The translations under genes were made by a program, and so were the position numbers. This document shows positions 6,977 to 14,020 of a stretch of 14,136 nucleotides of DNA, piece by piece. A model generated the notes under the pieces. That model was given only the letters and a program-made list of their open reading frames with translations. It did no database searches and was not told the DNA's origin. This DNA comes from Chloroflexota bacterium (lineage in GTDB: Bacteria > Chloroflexota > FW602-bin22 > JACPRP01). The stretch is taken from NCBI GenBank assembly GCA_016210495.1, contig JACQUC010000057.1, positions 1-14,136 on the forward strand. The letters run 5' to 3'. How positions within the stretch are numbered: position 1 is the first letter of the stretch; each line of letters starts with the position of its first letter.

Positions 6977-7104
6977 GGCGCATTGTATTGGGCGCGGTGC
7001 AAGAGGCCTCCGCGGCTAAGTACCGTGCGCTCTTGGCACGTATTCCCGTGGAGAAGCGGCCTCAGGTGCTGGAAGCGCTGGACTTGCTCACCGAGGCACT
7101 GTGA
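6925..7104 (+). pseudogene. Possible MarR-like C-terminal remnant
   Basis: The frame ending at TGA 7102-7104 encodes a helical tail, ALLARIPVEKRPQVLEAL and a few flanking residues. It resembles the last dimerisation helices of MarR-family regulators. There is no winged-helix domain upstream and no start codon with a ribosome site, so it is at most a relic. It ends 36 nt before the membrane-protein gene, which it may once have regulated. Confidence 0.25.
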
Positions 7105-7140
7105 CCCGAGGAACAGCACGCGTTAAAGGAGTAGAAGGCG

Positions 7141-7443
7141 ATGCAACAGAAGGCAGTAGTCATGTCGGTCGGCTCAGTCGTACTCGCGTTTCTAGCGAGC
7201 CAGCACCATAACTTGCACATGCTCGTGCTTGCGCTGGGGATGAGCGCCGCCGGGACGAGTTTTATTACCACATTCCCGATGATCCGACGGGCAATGCTTC
7301 TGATGTCGCTTGTTATGGTCGGGGTAACTCTTCATCAGTTTTCGTCCCCGAAGCGGCCAGTACCCGTGCGCATTGTGGCCGGCCTCTCGGTCGTGCCCAC
7401 ACTCGTGATCATGGCCTGGTCGGTAAGCGAATTTGGTCTGTAG
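7141..7443 (+). CDS. Small integral membrane protein of unknown function
   Basis: The protein has 100 residues and about three to four hydrophobic segments: VVMSVGSVVLAFLA near residues 6-19, LHMLVLALGMSAAGTSFI near 25-42, AMLLMSLVMVGVTL near 51-64 and a final one at about 77-97. A short basic loop (SSPKRPVPVR) precedes the last segment. AAAGGAG at 7125-7131 is 9 nt from the ATG, a good ribosome site that supports a real gene. I do not recognise the family. The stop codon (7441-7443) is intact, but the 3' 250 nt are overlapped antisense by the recombinase reading frame, which seems to have been joined to this gene by an insertion or deletion event at about 7444. Confidence 0.65.
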   Translation: MQQKAVVMSVGSVVLAFLASQHHNLHMLVLALGMSAAGTSFITTFPMIRRAMLLMSLVMVGVTLHQFSSPKRPVPVRIVAGLSVVPTLVIMAWSVSEFGL

Positions 7444-8955
7444 AGAGGAGCACATTTCCTGAGGCTCCAAGTCGCCACCGTGCCAGTATCGGCTCAGATT
7501 GGCAACCATCTCCCGCATCTGCTCCAACGTGCTCGGCAACTCCTTGAGCTTCTCACGCCGCTGGTACTCTTGCTTTGCCGCCTCCACATCGGCAAGCTTG
7601 GTGTTCCAATCTGTCTCCAGTGTCCGGGCCGCCAGTCGGTTCTCAGGATCGACCGACTCGTATCGCCTACGCGCTAGATTACTCTCGTACTCTAGCCGCT
7701 GTGTTTTCTCTGACCATTGCCGATCAGTTCGTCTCTCTTCCTCCTGCAACTTGCGCGCGTGCTCTACCGACAACTCCAGCGTCCCCTCATTGAGTACCCC
7801 AAGCAGTAGCTCTTCCACCAGCGCATCGACACGCTTGGCGCTGGCCCAGCAACAGATTCGTTCGCCAAACCGGCGGTGATCGCGATCACAACAATAGTAA
7901 GCCGCACCCAACTGGTACTTAACGTGCATCCTCAGGCCACAATGTTGGCAATAGGCGAGGCCCTGCAGCAGTGCCGGACCTTCTCGGGGTGCGCCCTGAC
8001 TCGTCTCAAAAGCGTAGCGATTGTTGCGCAAAGTTTCTATGTTCTCCTCAAGCTGGCTGTAGCTCACGTAGCCCTCGTGATGCTCAGGGATAATGACCTC
8101 CCATTCACTTCGATCCAGGCGCACTACCTGCCGCCTTTGGGCCACAGGGTCGTCCCGGGTCTTGCGCTTGCCATAACAATAGACCCCGGCGTACACTGGA
8201 TTGGTGAGCATATTGTAAATGTGCTCATAGCTCGGCCTTCGCCATAACACTTTGCTTCCCAAACCACGATTGACTACTTGATACGGCAATTCGAGCTCCT
8301 CTCGGCGCGGGTGGAACAGCACCGAGAGGACCGATCCGAGTTGGGTAAACAGTTGAAACACCGTGGCGATTGCATGGCGCACCGACTGATCCGCACTTAG
8401 ACGAACCTTCCCACTCACCGCGTCGTACTGGAATCCCACCGGCAACTGAACCGCCAGCTCACCACGCCGGGCCTTGTTAAGCCTCGCGCGAAGCATCCGT
8501 GCTCTGATCTGGTAACGTTCGATCTCCGAATAAGTGCCCTTCAGCCCGAGCAACATCCGGTCATTGAAGTCGGCTGGGTCATAGAGTCCGTCCTCGTCGG
8601 CGATGAGCACATCGAAAGAGGCCGCTACTTCCAACAGTTGATACCAGTCAAGACAGTTCCGGGCTAGACGCGAAACCTCCAGCCCGAAGATGATCCCTAC
8701 CTCACGAAGGGCGACCATTGAGATAAGTCGTTGATAGCCGGGACGATTGTAACTCTTGGCGCCGGAAATGCCAAGGTCATCGTCGATCACTACACAGCGC
8801 TGGCCTGGCCAGCCCATCTCGCTGGCTCGTTCGGCCAATTGGTACTGCCGATGACGGCTCTCGGTGTTCTGCTCAACTTGCAGAGGCGAGGATTGGCGGA
8901 TGTAGATAATTGCAGGCCGGTTCAGATGGGAGGCAAGCGCTTTCGTCTGAATCAT
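7192..8955 (-). CDS. Large serine recombinase, C-terminally truncated
   Basis: Residues 1-150 form a resolvase/invertase catalytic domain. The nucleophile Ser22 is in IIYIRQSSPLQ, and GLEVSRLARN supplies conserved arginines. The 'recombinase' DNA-binding domain follows (about 190-280, with NMLTNPVYAGVYCYGKRKT). A zinc-ribbon is at about 345-375 (YCQHCGLRMHV then CC), and a long charged coiled coil runs from about 400 to 500. From residue 506 on, the frame is exactly antisense to the membrane-protein gene at 7141-7443 and is rich in His and Gly, unlike the rest. The true C-terminus is therefore probably lost at 7444. ATG 8955 has AGGAGGG 4 nt upstream. It would have catalysed integration or excision of a mobile element; current activity is doubtful. 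Confidence 0.8.
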   Translation of the reverse strand: MIQTKALASHLNRPAIIYIRQSSPLQVEQNTESRHRQYQLAERASEMGWPGQRCVVIDDDLGISGAKSYNRPGYQRLISMVALREVGIIFGLEVSRLARNCLDWYQLLEVAASFDVLIADEDGLYDPADFNDRMLLGLKGTYSEIERYQIRARMLRARLNKARRGELAVQLPVGFQYDAVSGKVRLSADQSVRHAIATVFQLFTQLGSVLSVLFHPRREELELPYQVVNRGLGSKVLWRRPSYEHIYNMLTNPVYAGVYCYGKRKTRDDPVAQRRQVVRLDRSEWEVIIPEHHEGYVSYSQLEENIETLRNNRYAFETSQGAPREGPALLQGLAYCQHCGLRMHVKYQLGAAYYCCDRDHRRFGERICCWASAKRVDALVEELLLGVLNEGTLELSVEHARKLQEEERRTDRQWSEKTQRLEYESNLARRRYESVDPENRLAARTLETDWNTKLADVEAAKQEYQRREKLKELPSTLEQMREMVANLSRYWHGGDLEPQEMCSSLQTKFAYRPGHDHECGHDREAGHNAHGYWPLRGRKLMKSYPDHNKRHQKHCPSDHRECGNKTRPGGAHPQRKHEHVQVMVLAR

Positions 8956-9082
8956 CGGTCCCTCCTCTTGCTTGACGCAAGGCCAGGAAGAACAACCTGT
9001 TGCTCAGGCGCTGTTTGGAGTCCATTGGGAGTTGATTCCAGATCTCTTGCAGGACCTGGGGGGATAGGTTCAGCGTCCGCAT
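8873..9082 (-). CDS. Small helical ORF overlapping the recombinase start
   Basis: This frame encodes 69 residues. The first 36, including LSPQVLQEIWNQLPMDSKQR, read as an amphipathic helical protein. Over this part the codons end mostly in G or C, as in the coding neighbours, whereas the overlapping frame of the 8952-9320 ORF does not. GGAGAG lies 6 nt before ATG 9082. The last 27 residues overlap the recombinase and look like drift. Small helical ORFs of this kind accompany recombinases of this type, but I cannot assign a function. It is an alternative to, or a partner of, the overlapping ORF. Confidence 0.4.
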   Translation of the reverse strand: MRTLNLSPQVLQEIWNQLPMDSKQRLSNRLFFLALRQARGGTDDSDESACLPSEPACNYLHPPILASAS

Positions 9083-9320
9083 TGGTTCTCTCCGTTCGCC
9101 GCTTGATAAGATACCTCTGAGTCATCTTATCAAGCGCTGACAGAGACAGCACGACGGGGGTGTTGGCGGGCGCTGGCTGAGCCGGTGGAGGTGGTGGGGA
9201 CGGGGCAAGCCATCGTTCGGGGATGCGATAGTGGAACTCTGGGTTGTCAGGCGAGGCGATAACACACCATACCCTGGTTGCGGTAGGATGGCGGGGAAAG
9301 GATGTGGACTTTACGTCCAT
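8952..9320 (-). CDS. Recombinase-associated small protein, possibly DUF5372-like
   Basis: The frame encodes 122 residues from ATG 9320. Its N-terminal part has HP near residue 11, then FHYRIPERWLAP (about 33-44), reminiscent of the short beta-rich DUF5372 proteins found upstream of recombinases. A Pro-rich linker and a short helix (LSLSALDKMTQRYLIK) follow. The stop overlaps the recombinase ATG as ATGA, which suggests coupling. The last 45 residues compete with a better-looking frame at 8873-9082, so the real product may be shorter or frameshifted. An upstream TTG at 9347 is a less likely start. Confidence 0.4.
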   Translation of the reverse strand: MDVKSTSFPRHPTATRVWCVIASPDNPEFHYRIPERWLAPSPPPPPAQPAPANTPVVLSLSALDKMTQRYLIKRRTERTNADAEPIPPGPARDLESTPNGLQTAPEQQVVLPGLASSKRRDR

Positions 9321-9517
9321 AAAAGGGATGCCCTGGCAGAACGACAAAGGCTGATTCTAAGTGCGGTCTTTGTTGACCACTGTCTGCATTTCGTTGGTTG
9401 TAATACCTCGTACTGGAAGGCCGGAGTTACCGCCCACTCCTGAGGCCCGACGCTCCCCAATCCCTTGCCAAGGAGGTGAAAACCGAGTAGCATAACCGTG
9501 GGGCTGAGCGCTGAGGT

Positions 9518-9610
9518 GAGGGAATATCTTGCCCTTTCAGCGAGGGAATAACTTACCCATACCTGAGGGAATTGTTTGCCCACACCCGAGGGAATTACTT
9601 GGCCGTTTAC
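9518..9610 (+). repeat. Four tandem 23-24 bp repeats (iteron-like or transposon-end array)
   Basis: GAGGGAAT begins at 9518, 9542, 9565 and 9588, a spacing of 24, 23 and 23 bp. Each copy continues with an A/T-rich triplet and then TTGCCC, TTACCC, TTGCCC or TTGGCC, followed by a variable 6-7 bp spacer. Near two helical turns per unit suits cooperative binding on one face of DNA. Reiterated sites like these occur at the ends of IS21- and Tn7-like elements and at iteron origins. No replication initiator or DDE transposase is in the window. The rest of 9321-9829 holds only the elements listed next. Confidence 0.7.
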
Positions 9611-9694
9611 AGCCGGGCCTTTTCCTCCGACTCTGCTAAGAGGGGCATCACCAAGACCTAAGGAGGCACGCACCTCTGCATGACCGTGACGCTG

Positions 9695-9745
9695 GCCAAA
9701 TTGCAGGGGCTTGGGGACTTAAGGACTTAACCCCTTGCCAAATTG
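9695..9745 (+). promoter_or_regulatory. GCCAAATTG direct repeats flanking a hairpin upstream of the kinase operon
   Basis: GCCAAATTG occurs at 9695-9703 and again at 9737-9745, 42 bp apart (about four helical turns). The second copy overlaps the -35 element. Between them GGGG (9713-9716) and TTAA (9719-9722) pair with TTAA (9727-9730) and CCCC (9731-9734), with a 2-nt bulge. A regulator could bind both copies and occlude the promoter; this is inferred from placement. Confidence 0.4.
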
Positions 9746-9763
9746 ATACGCAATAAATATACT
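9735..9763 (+). promoter_or_regulatory. Promoter of the dsRNA-sensor kinase operon
   Basis: TTGCCA (9735-9740) and TATACT (9758-9763) are separated by 17 nt, each one mismatch from consensus. Transcription would start near 9770, leaving a leader of about 60 nt before the GTG at 9830. It marks the change from GC-rich DNA to the lower-GC operon. Confidence 0.65.
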
Positions 9764-9829
9764 AATCGTGCTAAGGGAACGTCACCAGCTTGAAGCAGCA
9801 GGGCAAATGCCGCAAGTAGGGATTGGCGT

Positions 9830-12800
9830 GTGTTAATAGCTCAAACGAACGTTCCAGAGACGTCGCTTCAGATTCCCGAGACTCTCCAAACCAGGATTTG
9901 CGACTCTGTCGGGCTCGAGTGTGCCCCTGACAGCGCTTGGCTCGCATTATCGCTGGTGCACACTTCATTTCTCAACGAGCATCGTTCAGAGTTCAAGAAT
10001 CCCGAGACCACTAAGGCCACGTTGAACATGCTCGCGATACTTGGGACCACGGCTCTAGAACTCGCCTTGGCCCATCTGGCCTATGAGGACGCCCGACTGC
10101 AGAGCCCGGGTGCAATGACTGACTTTGTCAACAGGCACGAACGCAGCGTTCTCCAGACTATTGCCAAGAAGCTCTATCTGAAAGAGTCTGCGTTTCTTGG
10201 GAAGGGCGTTTTCGAAGACTTGGACCGCCTTAGTGACCACCAAACTCTTCATTCTTTGGTCGTCCAATTCTTGGGTGTTGTTTTCGCTTGCCGGAAGTAC
10301 GAGAAAGTACTCTCCGTGATACGATCCAATCTGCAGGATTCCCGAAGATTGGCCCCTCAGATTGCCTCTCATAAGAGTCTGTTGCTGGAGCATAGCCAGT
10401 ACCAGAAGCTTGGCTTGCCTCGATATGAAGTGGTGGAGCATAGTGGCCCTGACCATCAACCATACTTTTGCATTCGAGCCTCAACAGCAGATGGCAGACA
10501 CGCTGTGGGTCAAGGCTCATCGAAGAAGCAAGCATCAGAGGATGCTGCACACAAGTATCTCCAAACGTTTGCACGTCATAAGCTAGGCTTCGGTAACCAG
10601 AAACCGCTGAAAGACCCCTTGCATCCAAGATCGATTCATGAAGTGCCGAGCATACATAAGCGGGAAATCCTACAGCTTTGTACGATCTTCGGCATCCCTT
10701 CCACAAAGATGCCTTTGATGAGCCAAGCTTTGGTGCACAAGGCTCTGCACAATGAGGTCCCGTGGAAGAACTGCCACGACAATGCTCGCCTAGCCCTATT
10801 GGGATCTGCAGTCCTTAACGTCCTAATCACACAGATATTTTACAGAAAGGTTCTGGCATCACCGTTGCCTCAGGTCGATGAGTTCATTCCCAGAAGCATA
10901 ATTGGCACCGCGCTAATGGAATCGACGGTCGCTGGCTGGTTTGACCACCTACGGCTTGAGAAAGGATTCCTCACCTCAAGAGGGATGAAGGCTAGTGGCT
11001 TGTCCGATTCAGTGAAGGCAGATGGGTTCCAAGCGGTTCTCGCGGCTGTCTTCATCATACAAGGTTCATTAGAATCCGCAGAAGTATCGCTCCCACTTGA
11101 TTTGGTGCAGGTCATCACGGATGTTGTAGATGATTTGATCGCTGGTGACAAACGCCAAAACAACCTGAAAACCAGGTTGCAGCAGCAACTTCAAGCAATT
11201 CGAATTTCCTGGGAGTACAGCGTTCAATCAACTGGACCTCTTCACCAGCCTCAACACAAAGCAAGCATTAGGCTAGAAACTTGCTCGCCAAGGAAGTTTT
11301 TTACTCTCAGGGGAGGAAGGGCAGCGTATTCGCTTCGACAGGCAGAAGCGAATGTCGCTTCATCTGTAAGTCGCGTTATTGACGAGATTAACTGGCGCAT
11401 CGGTATTGGGAGTAGCAGCGCGCTCCTGCAGCAAAGCTGGGCGTCTGCCCTTGCACGATTCATACTAACCCACGAGTTTATGAATGCGCCTTCATCTTCT
11501 TCTGAGGTCAGAAAATGGTCTCGCGAAGGGATGCTAGGAAGCAGATTGCTCATGGAAGGGAATATTAAGGCTTTCCGCCGCTGGTCCGAAAAGGCGGAGG
11601 CGATATTCCGTCAGGACGACGATGCGACGCCAAGCTTTGATCATGTCCTTACATTCTATAGCTTGCTCAGGCGAGAATCGCCTGGGAACTGTGAACAGTG
11701 GTACAGTGAGGGACTAGAATCCATTGGGTGCTTGCTATCGCAACTTAATCCCGAGAATCAACACGTTGACGCGCGAGAGACCGCCGAATTCAAGAAGGTG
11801 GTCTCGTTGTCAAAGATATACAAGCTATTATCGAGCAAATGGATAACCGTGAGCCTCAACGAGATCTTTGAGGACTTCTGGCTCGTTAGGCGGGGTCGAT
11901 TGCCTATGATTCGAGCGAAATTGCACGTGCCTGATCTCCGAATATCTGAACGTGAAGGCACATACCAGGCAATGCTGAACGAAGTCCTGTCCTTCGTTGA
12001 TGAAAACACTTTTCGAGATTCTGATACAGTTGAGCTGTCAGTTTCAACAAATGACACTAATCCATTACTCTTGGATTTCGTTATGGATATTCCACACGCT
12101 CTGCAGTCGAGCGATGGCGTTCGACGGCAAATCGCCGATAGTTCTTTTTGGAATTTCCTCAGGAGCGAAATTCCTATCAGGTCATTTAGCGTCTCACCGA
12201 AATCAATTAGGCTTTCTTGCGAAATACTTGCTGACTGGTCAGGCGAATCCTTTGGTCACGCAGCTTTGAAGGCATACTTCCATCAAGACCCTATTGCACG
12301 TTCTCGAAACGAGACTATTAGTAGGCTACTTCACGACTTGAAAAACGAAGTCATTGCCTATCAAGTAAAAATCAACAGTATTGGTCAATATCGAACAGAT
12401 CGTCTAAGAAGCCGATACGCAGCAAGTCAACTCCTTGACCAGGCTTTGGCAACATTCCAGTCACTTCTTGCGATTGGCAAGGCAACCCAGTCTCCACTCA
12501 TTGAGTGCGTTGATCCAAATGAGTTTATGCGTGAGTATATTGCTAACAAGATAGCGTCAATACCGGGAAACATTAGATTTGATCCGCCAAGAACTCTTCA
12601 GGGCTGCAAAGTCTGGACTTCAACTGTCTTTCTTCGTTCCATAATCGAGAACCTGGTCAAGAATTCAATTGAGGCGATGCCAAGCGGTGGACAAATCCAA
12701 CTCGATTGGCTGTTTGACGAAAGCACTAGATCATTGATGATTCAGATCGAAGACACTGGACCGGGGATCCCACCCGAGATGCTTCAACGACTGGACGCGG

Positions 12801-13033
12801 GCGAGCCTGTGCAATCGACAAAACGCGACGGACTAGGAATAGGCCTGCTCACTGTCAGATCGATGGTTCAAACGCTGGGAGGCACGCTCAGTGTTGATTG
12901 CGGGAAGGGATTCCAAACCCGCTGGACCGTCGTTGTTCCATCCTTGGAGGACAGTTCACTCTCAGAAGAACTTCTCATCGCCCAGGACTTGGGAATAGAA
13001 CGGACAATCTGGGGGAAGGCTAGCGAAAAATGA
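9830..13033 (+). CDS. Soluble histidine kinase with tandem pseudo-RNase III / dsRBD input region
   Basis: In its 1067 residues I see, in order: RNase III-like fold 1 (about 25-165); dsRBD 1 (180-247, with SGPDHQPYF and the RNA-gripping SSKKQASEDAA); RNase III-like fold 2 (about 280-425); a weaker dsRBD 2 (444-522, with TGPLHQP); an unassigned region (523-825); and a kinase core. The core has phospho-acceptor His835 in LLHDLKNEV, N-box ENLVKNSIEAM (Asn945), G1 box EDTGPGIPPE (Asp975) and G2 box GLGIG (1001-1005). The RNase III signature residues are replaced: in fold 1 A69 and T73 sit where the LEFLGD Glu and Asp should be, with S142/V145 at the later pair; in fold 2 they are A322 and S326, with D398 kept and Q401 for Glu. 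It should bind, not cut, dsRNA. There is no signal peptide or membrane segment. The GTG is the first start after an in-frame TGA at 9791, with AGGGA 7 nt upstream. Confidence 0.9.
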   Translation: MLIAQTNVPETSLQIPETLQTRICDSVGLECAPDSAWLALSLVHTSFLNEHRSEFKNPETTKATLNMLAILGTTALELALAHLAYEDARLQSPGAMTDFVNRHERSVLQTIAKKLYLKESAFLGKGVFEDLDRLSDHQTLHSLVVQFLGVVFACRKYEKVLSVIRSNLQDSRRLAPQIASHKSLLLEHSQYQKLGLPRYEVVEHSGPDHQPYFCIRASTADGRHAVGQGSSKKQASEDAAHKYLQTFARHKLGFGNQKPLKDPLHPRSIHEVPSIHKREILQLCTIFGIPSTKMPLMSQALVHKALHNEVPWKNCHDNARLALLGSAVLNVLITQIFYRKVLASPLPQVDEFIPRSIIGTALMESTVAGWFDHLRLEKGFLTSRGMKASGLSDSVKADGFQAVLAAVFIIQGSLESAEVSLPLDLVQVITDVVDDLIAGDKRQNNLKTRLQQQLQAIRISWEYSVQSTGPLHQPQHKASIRLETCSPRKFFTLRGGRAAYSLRQAEANVASSVSRVIDEINWRIGIGSSSALLQQSWASALARFILTHEFMNAPSSSSEVRKWSREGMLGSRLLMEGNIKAFRRWSEKAEAIFRQDDDATPSFDHVLTFYSLLRRESPGNCEQWYSEGLESIGCLLSQLNPENQHVDARETAEFKKVVSLSKIYKLLSSKWITVSLNEIFEDFWLVRRGRLPMIRAKLHVPDLRISEREGTYQAMLNEVLSFVDENTFRDSDTVELSVSTNDTNPLLLDFVMDIPHALQSSDGVRRQIADSSFWNFLRSEIPIRSFSVSPKSIRLSCEILADWSGESFGHAALKAYFHQDPIARSRNETISRLLHDLKNEVIAYQVKINSIGQYRTDRLRSRYAASQLLDQALATFQSLLAIGKATQSPLIECVDPNEFMREYIANKIASIPGNIRFDPPRTLQGCKVWTSTVFLRSIIENLVKNSIEAMPSGGQIQLDWLFDESTRSLMIQIEDTGPGIPPEMLQRLDAGEPVQSTKRDGLGIGLLTVRSMVQTLGGTLSVDCGKGFQTRWTVVVPSLEDSSLSEELLIAQDLGIERTIWGKASEK

Positions 13034-14010
13034 CGAGGATTCTATGGGCAGATGACCAAAAAGATGTGGTCCAGACATTCAGCGCCATTCTCTGCTCGCC
13101 AACTTCAAGAATAGTACCAGTTACCAACGGTGTGGAAGCGTTGAACAGACTCAAAACCGAGTATTTTGATCTGGCCATAGTTGACCTAATGATGCCGCCA
13201 GATATGTGGGGCGGGCTTTGGTTGCTGGATGAAATGCAAAAATCTGGAATTCAAGTCCCCGTCATTGTGCTATCAGCCGAAGGCACCCAAAGTGAGACGA
13301 TACGGGCGTTGCGACTCGGCGCGAAGGACTATGTAACCAAGGAAAAAGCTGACCTAGAACTTCGTCAGCGGGTCGACGCAGTACTCAATGTGGCACTGAC
13401 CGAGATCAGAGAATACGCCGTTACATCAGCCCCAACACCACTTGCATTGTCTTATAAGAGATACCTGAACGTGAACACCCCCCAATTGCGATTGCGCAGG
13501 CTCATTGATTTCTATGAGTACTGTTTGCGGTTGTGTTGCGTAATCGGCATTTGTGAAATCAGACAACATTGCAGCGCAAACCCTGATGTCCCCCGACTAC
13601 CCGCAAGACTCCTACGGTCACCTTCTATTGGAACTTGGAATGAGATCCGCCAGACGCTAGCCAAGAGATTGCCGAGGGAAACGGCCTTCTTTCAGTTGCA
13701 CAATTCCTTCGATAACGATGTTGTCGCCCAAATGATCAGGACCAGAAACGACGTATTCCACGGAGGTGATCCGTCTGCTCGAACTGCTCAGCAGTTTCTT
13801 GCCGAGAATGATTCGCATTCCTGTGTCTTGTTGAGCAAGCTTCGGCAAAACGTCAGATTCCAGTTGGTTCAAACATCCCATCTCAAGTATGACGGTGTGA
13901 ACCATCTTGTCGAAGGTCATTCGCTTGTGGGCGATGACGTAACACTCCCGAGATTCTCTGTAAGAACGGTGAAGCCGGTAATTAGTGACCGAACTTATCT
14001 ACTGACATGA
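13030..14010 (+). CDS. Response regulator with HEPN-like output domain
   Basis: The receiver domain (1-120) is complete: acidic pair D8/D9, phospho-acceptor D52 in LAIVDLMMPP, S82 in VIVLSAEG and K104 in KDYVTK. The output region (about 150-260) is helical. It contains SIGTWNEIR (199-207) and MIRTRNDVFHGGDP, giving R239-N-D-V-F-H244, the R-x4-H motif with a polar second residue that marks HEPN ribonucleases and related helical domains. A beta-rich tail (270-326) with LVEGHSLVG ends abruptly at RTYLLT, shorter than comparable modules I recall. There is no DNA-binding domain. The ATG overlaps the kinase stop as ATGA, so the two are translated together and surely form a cognate pair. Phosphorylation by the upstream kinase would switch the HEPN part on or off. 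RNase activity is inferred from the motif. Confidence 0.85.
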   Translation: MTRILWADDQKDVVQTFSAILCSPTSRIVPVTNGVEALNRLKTEYFDLAIVDLMMPPDMWGGLWLLDEMQKSGIQVPVIVLSAEGTQSETIRALRLGAKDYVTKEKADLELRQRVDAVLNVALTEIREYAVTSAPTPLALSYKRYLNVNTPQLRLRRLIDFYEYCLRLCCVIGICEIRQHCSANPDVPRLPARLLRSPSIGTWNEIRQTLAKRLPRETAFFQLHNSFDNDVVAQMIRTRNDVFHGGDPSARTAQQFLAENDSHSCVLLSKLRQNVRFQLVQTSHLKYDGVNHLVEGHSLVGDDVTLPRFSVRTVKPVISDRTYLLT

Positions 14011-14020
14011 GCATAGAGAG

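Noticed and set aside
9518..9610. CRISPR array
   Set aside because: Only four units with 23-24 bp period and 6-7 bp spacers; CRISPR spacers are about 30 bp, and no cas genes are present.
9311..9673. 120-codon minus-strand frame across the direct repeats
   Set aside because: It runs through the periodic repeat array, shows no domain or ribosome site, and is explained by chance openness.
9680..9730. Sixteen-codon ORF after AAGGAGG, resembling the first residues of an IstB-type ATPase
   Set aside because: Too short to assign, and the ribosome site is 13 nt from the ATG; kept only as a hint in the repeat-array finding.
9830..13033. An active RNase III or Dicer-like nuclease
   Set aside because: Both RNase III signatures lack nearly all of the catalytic acidic residues, and the protein ends in a complete histidine kinase core.
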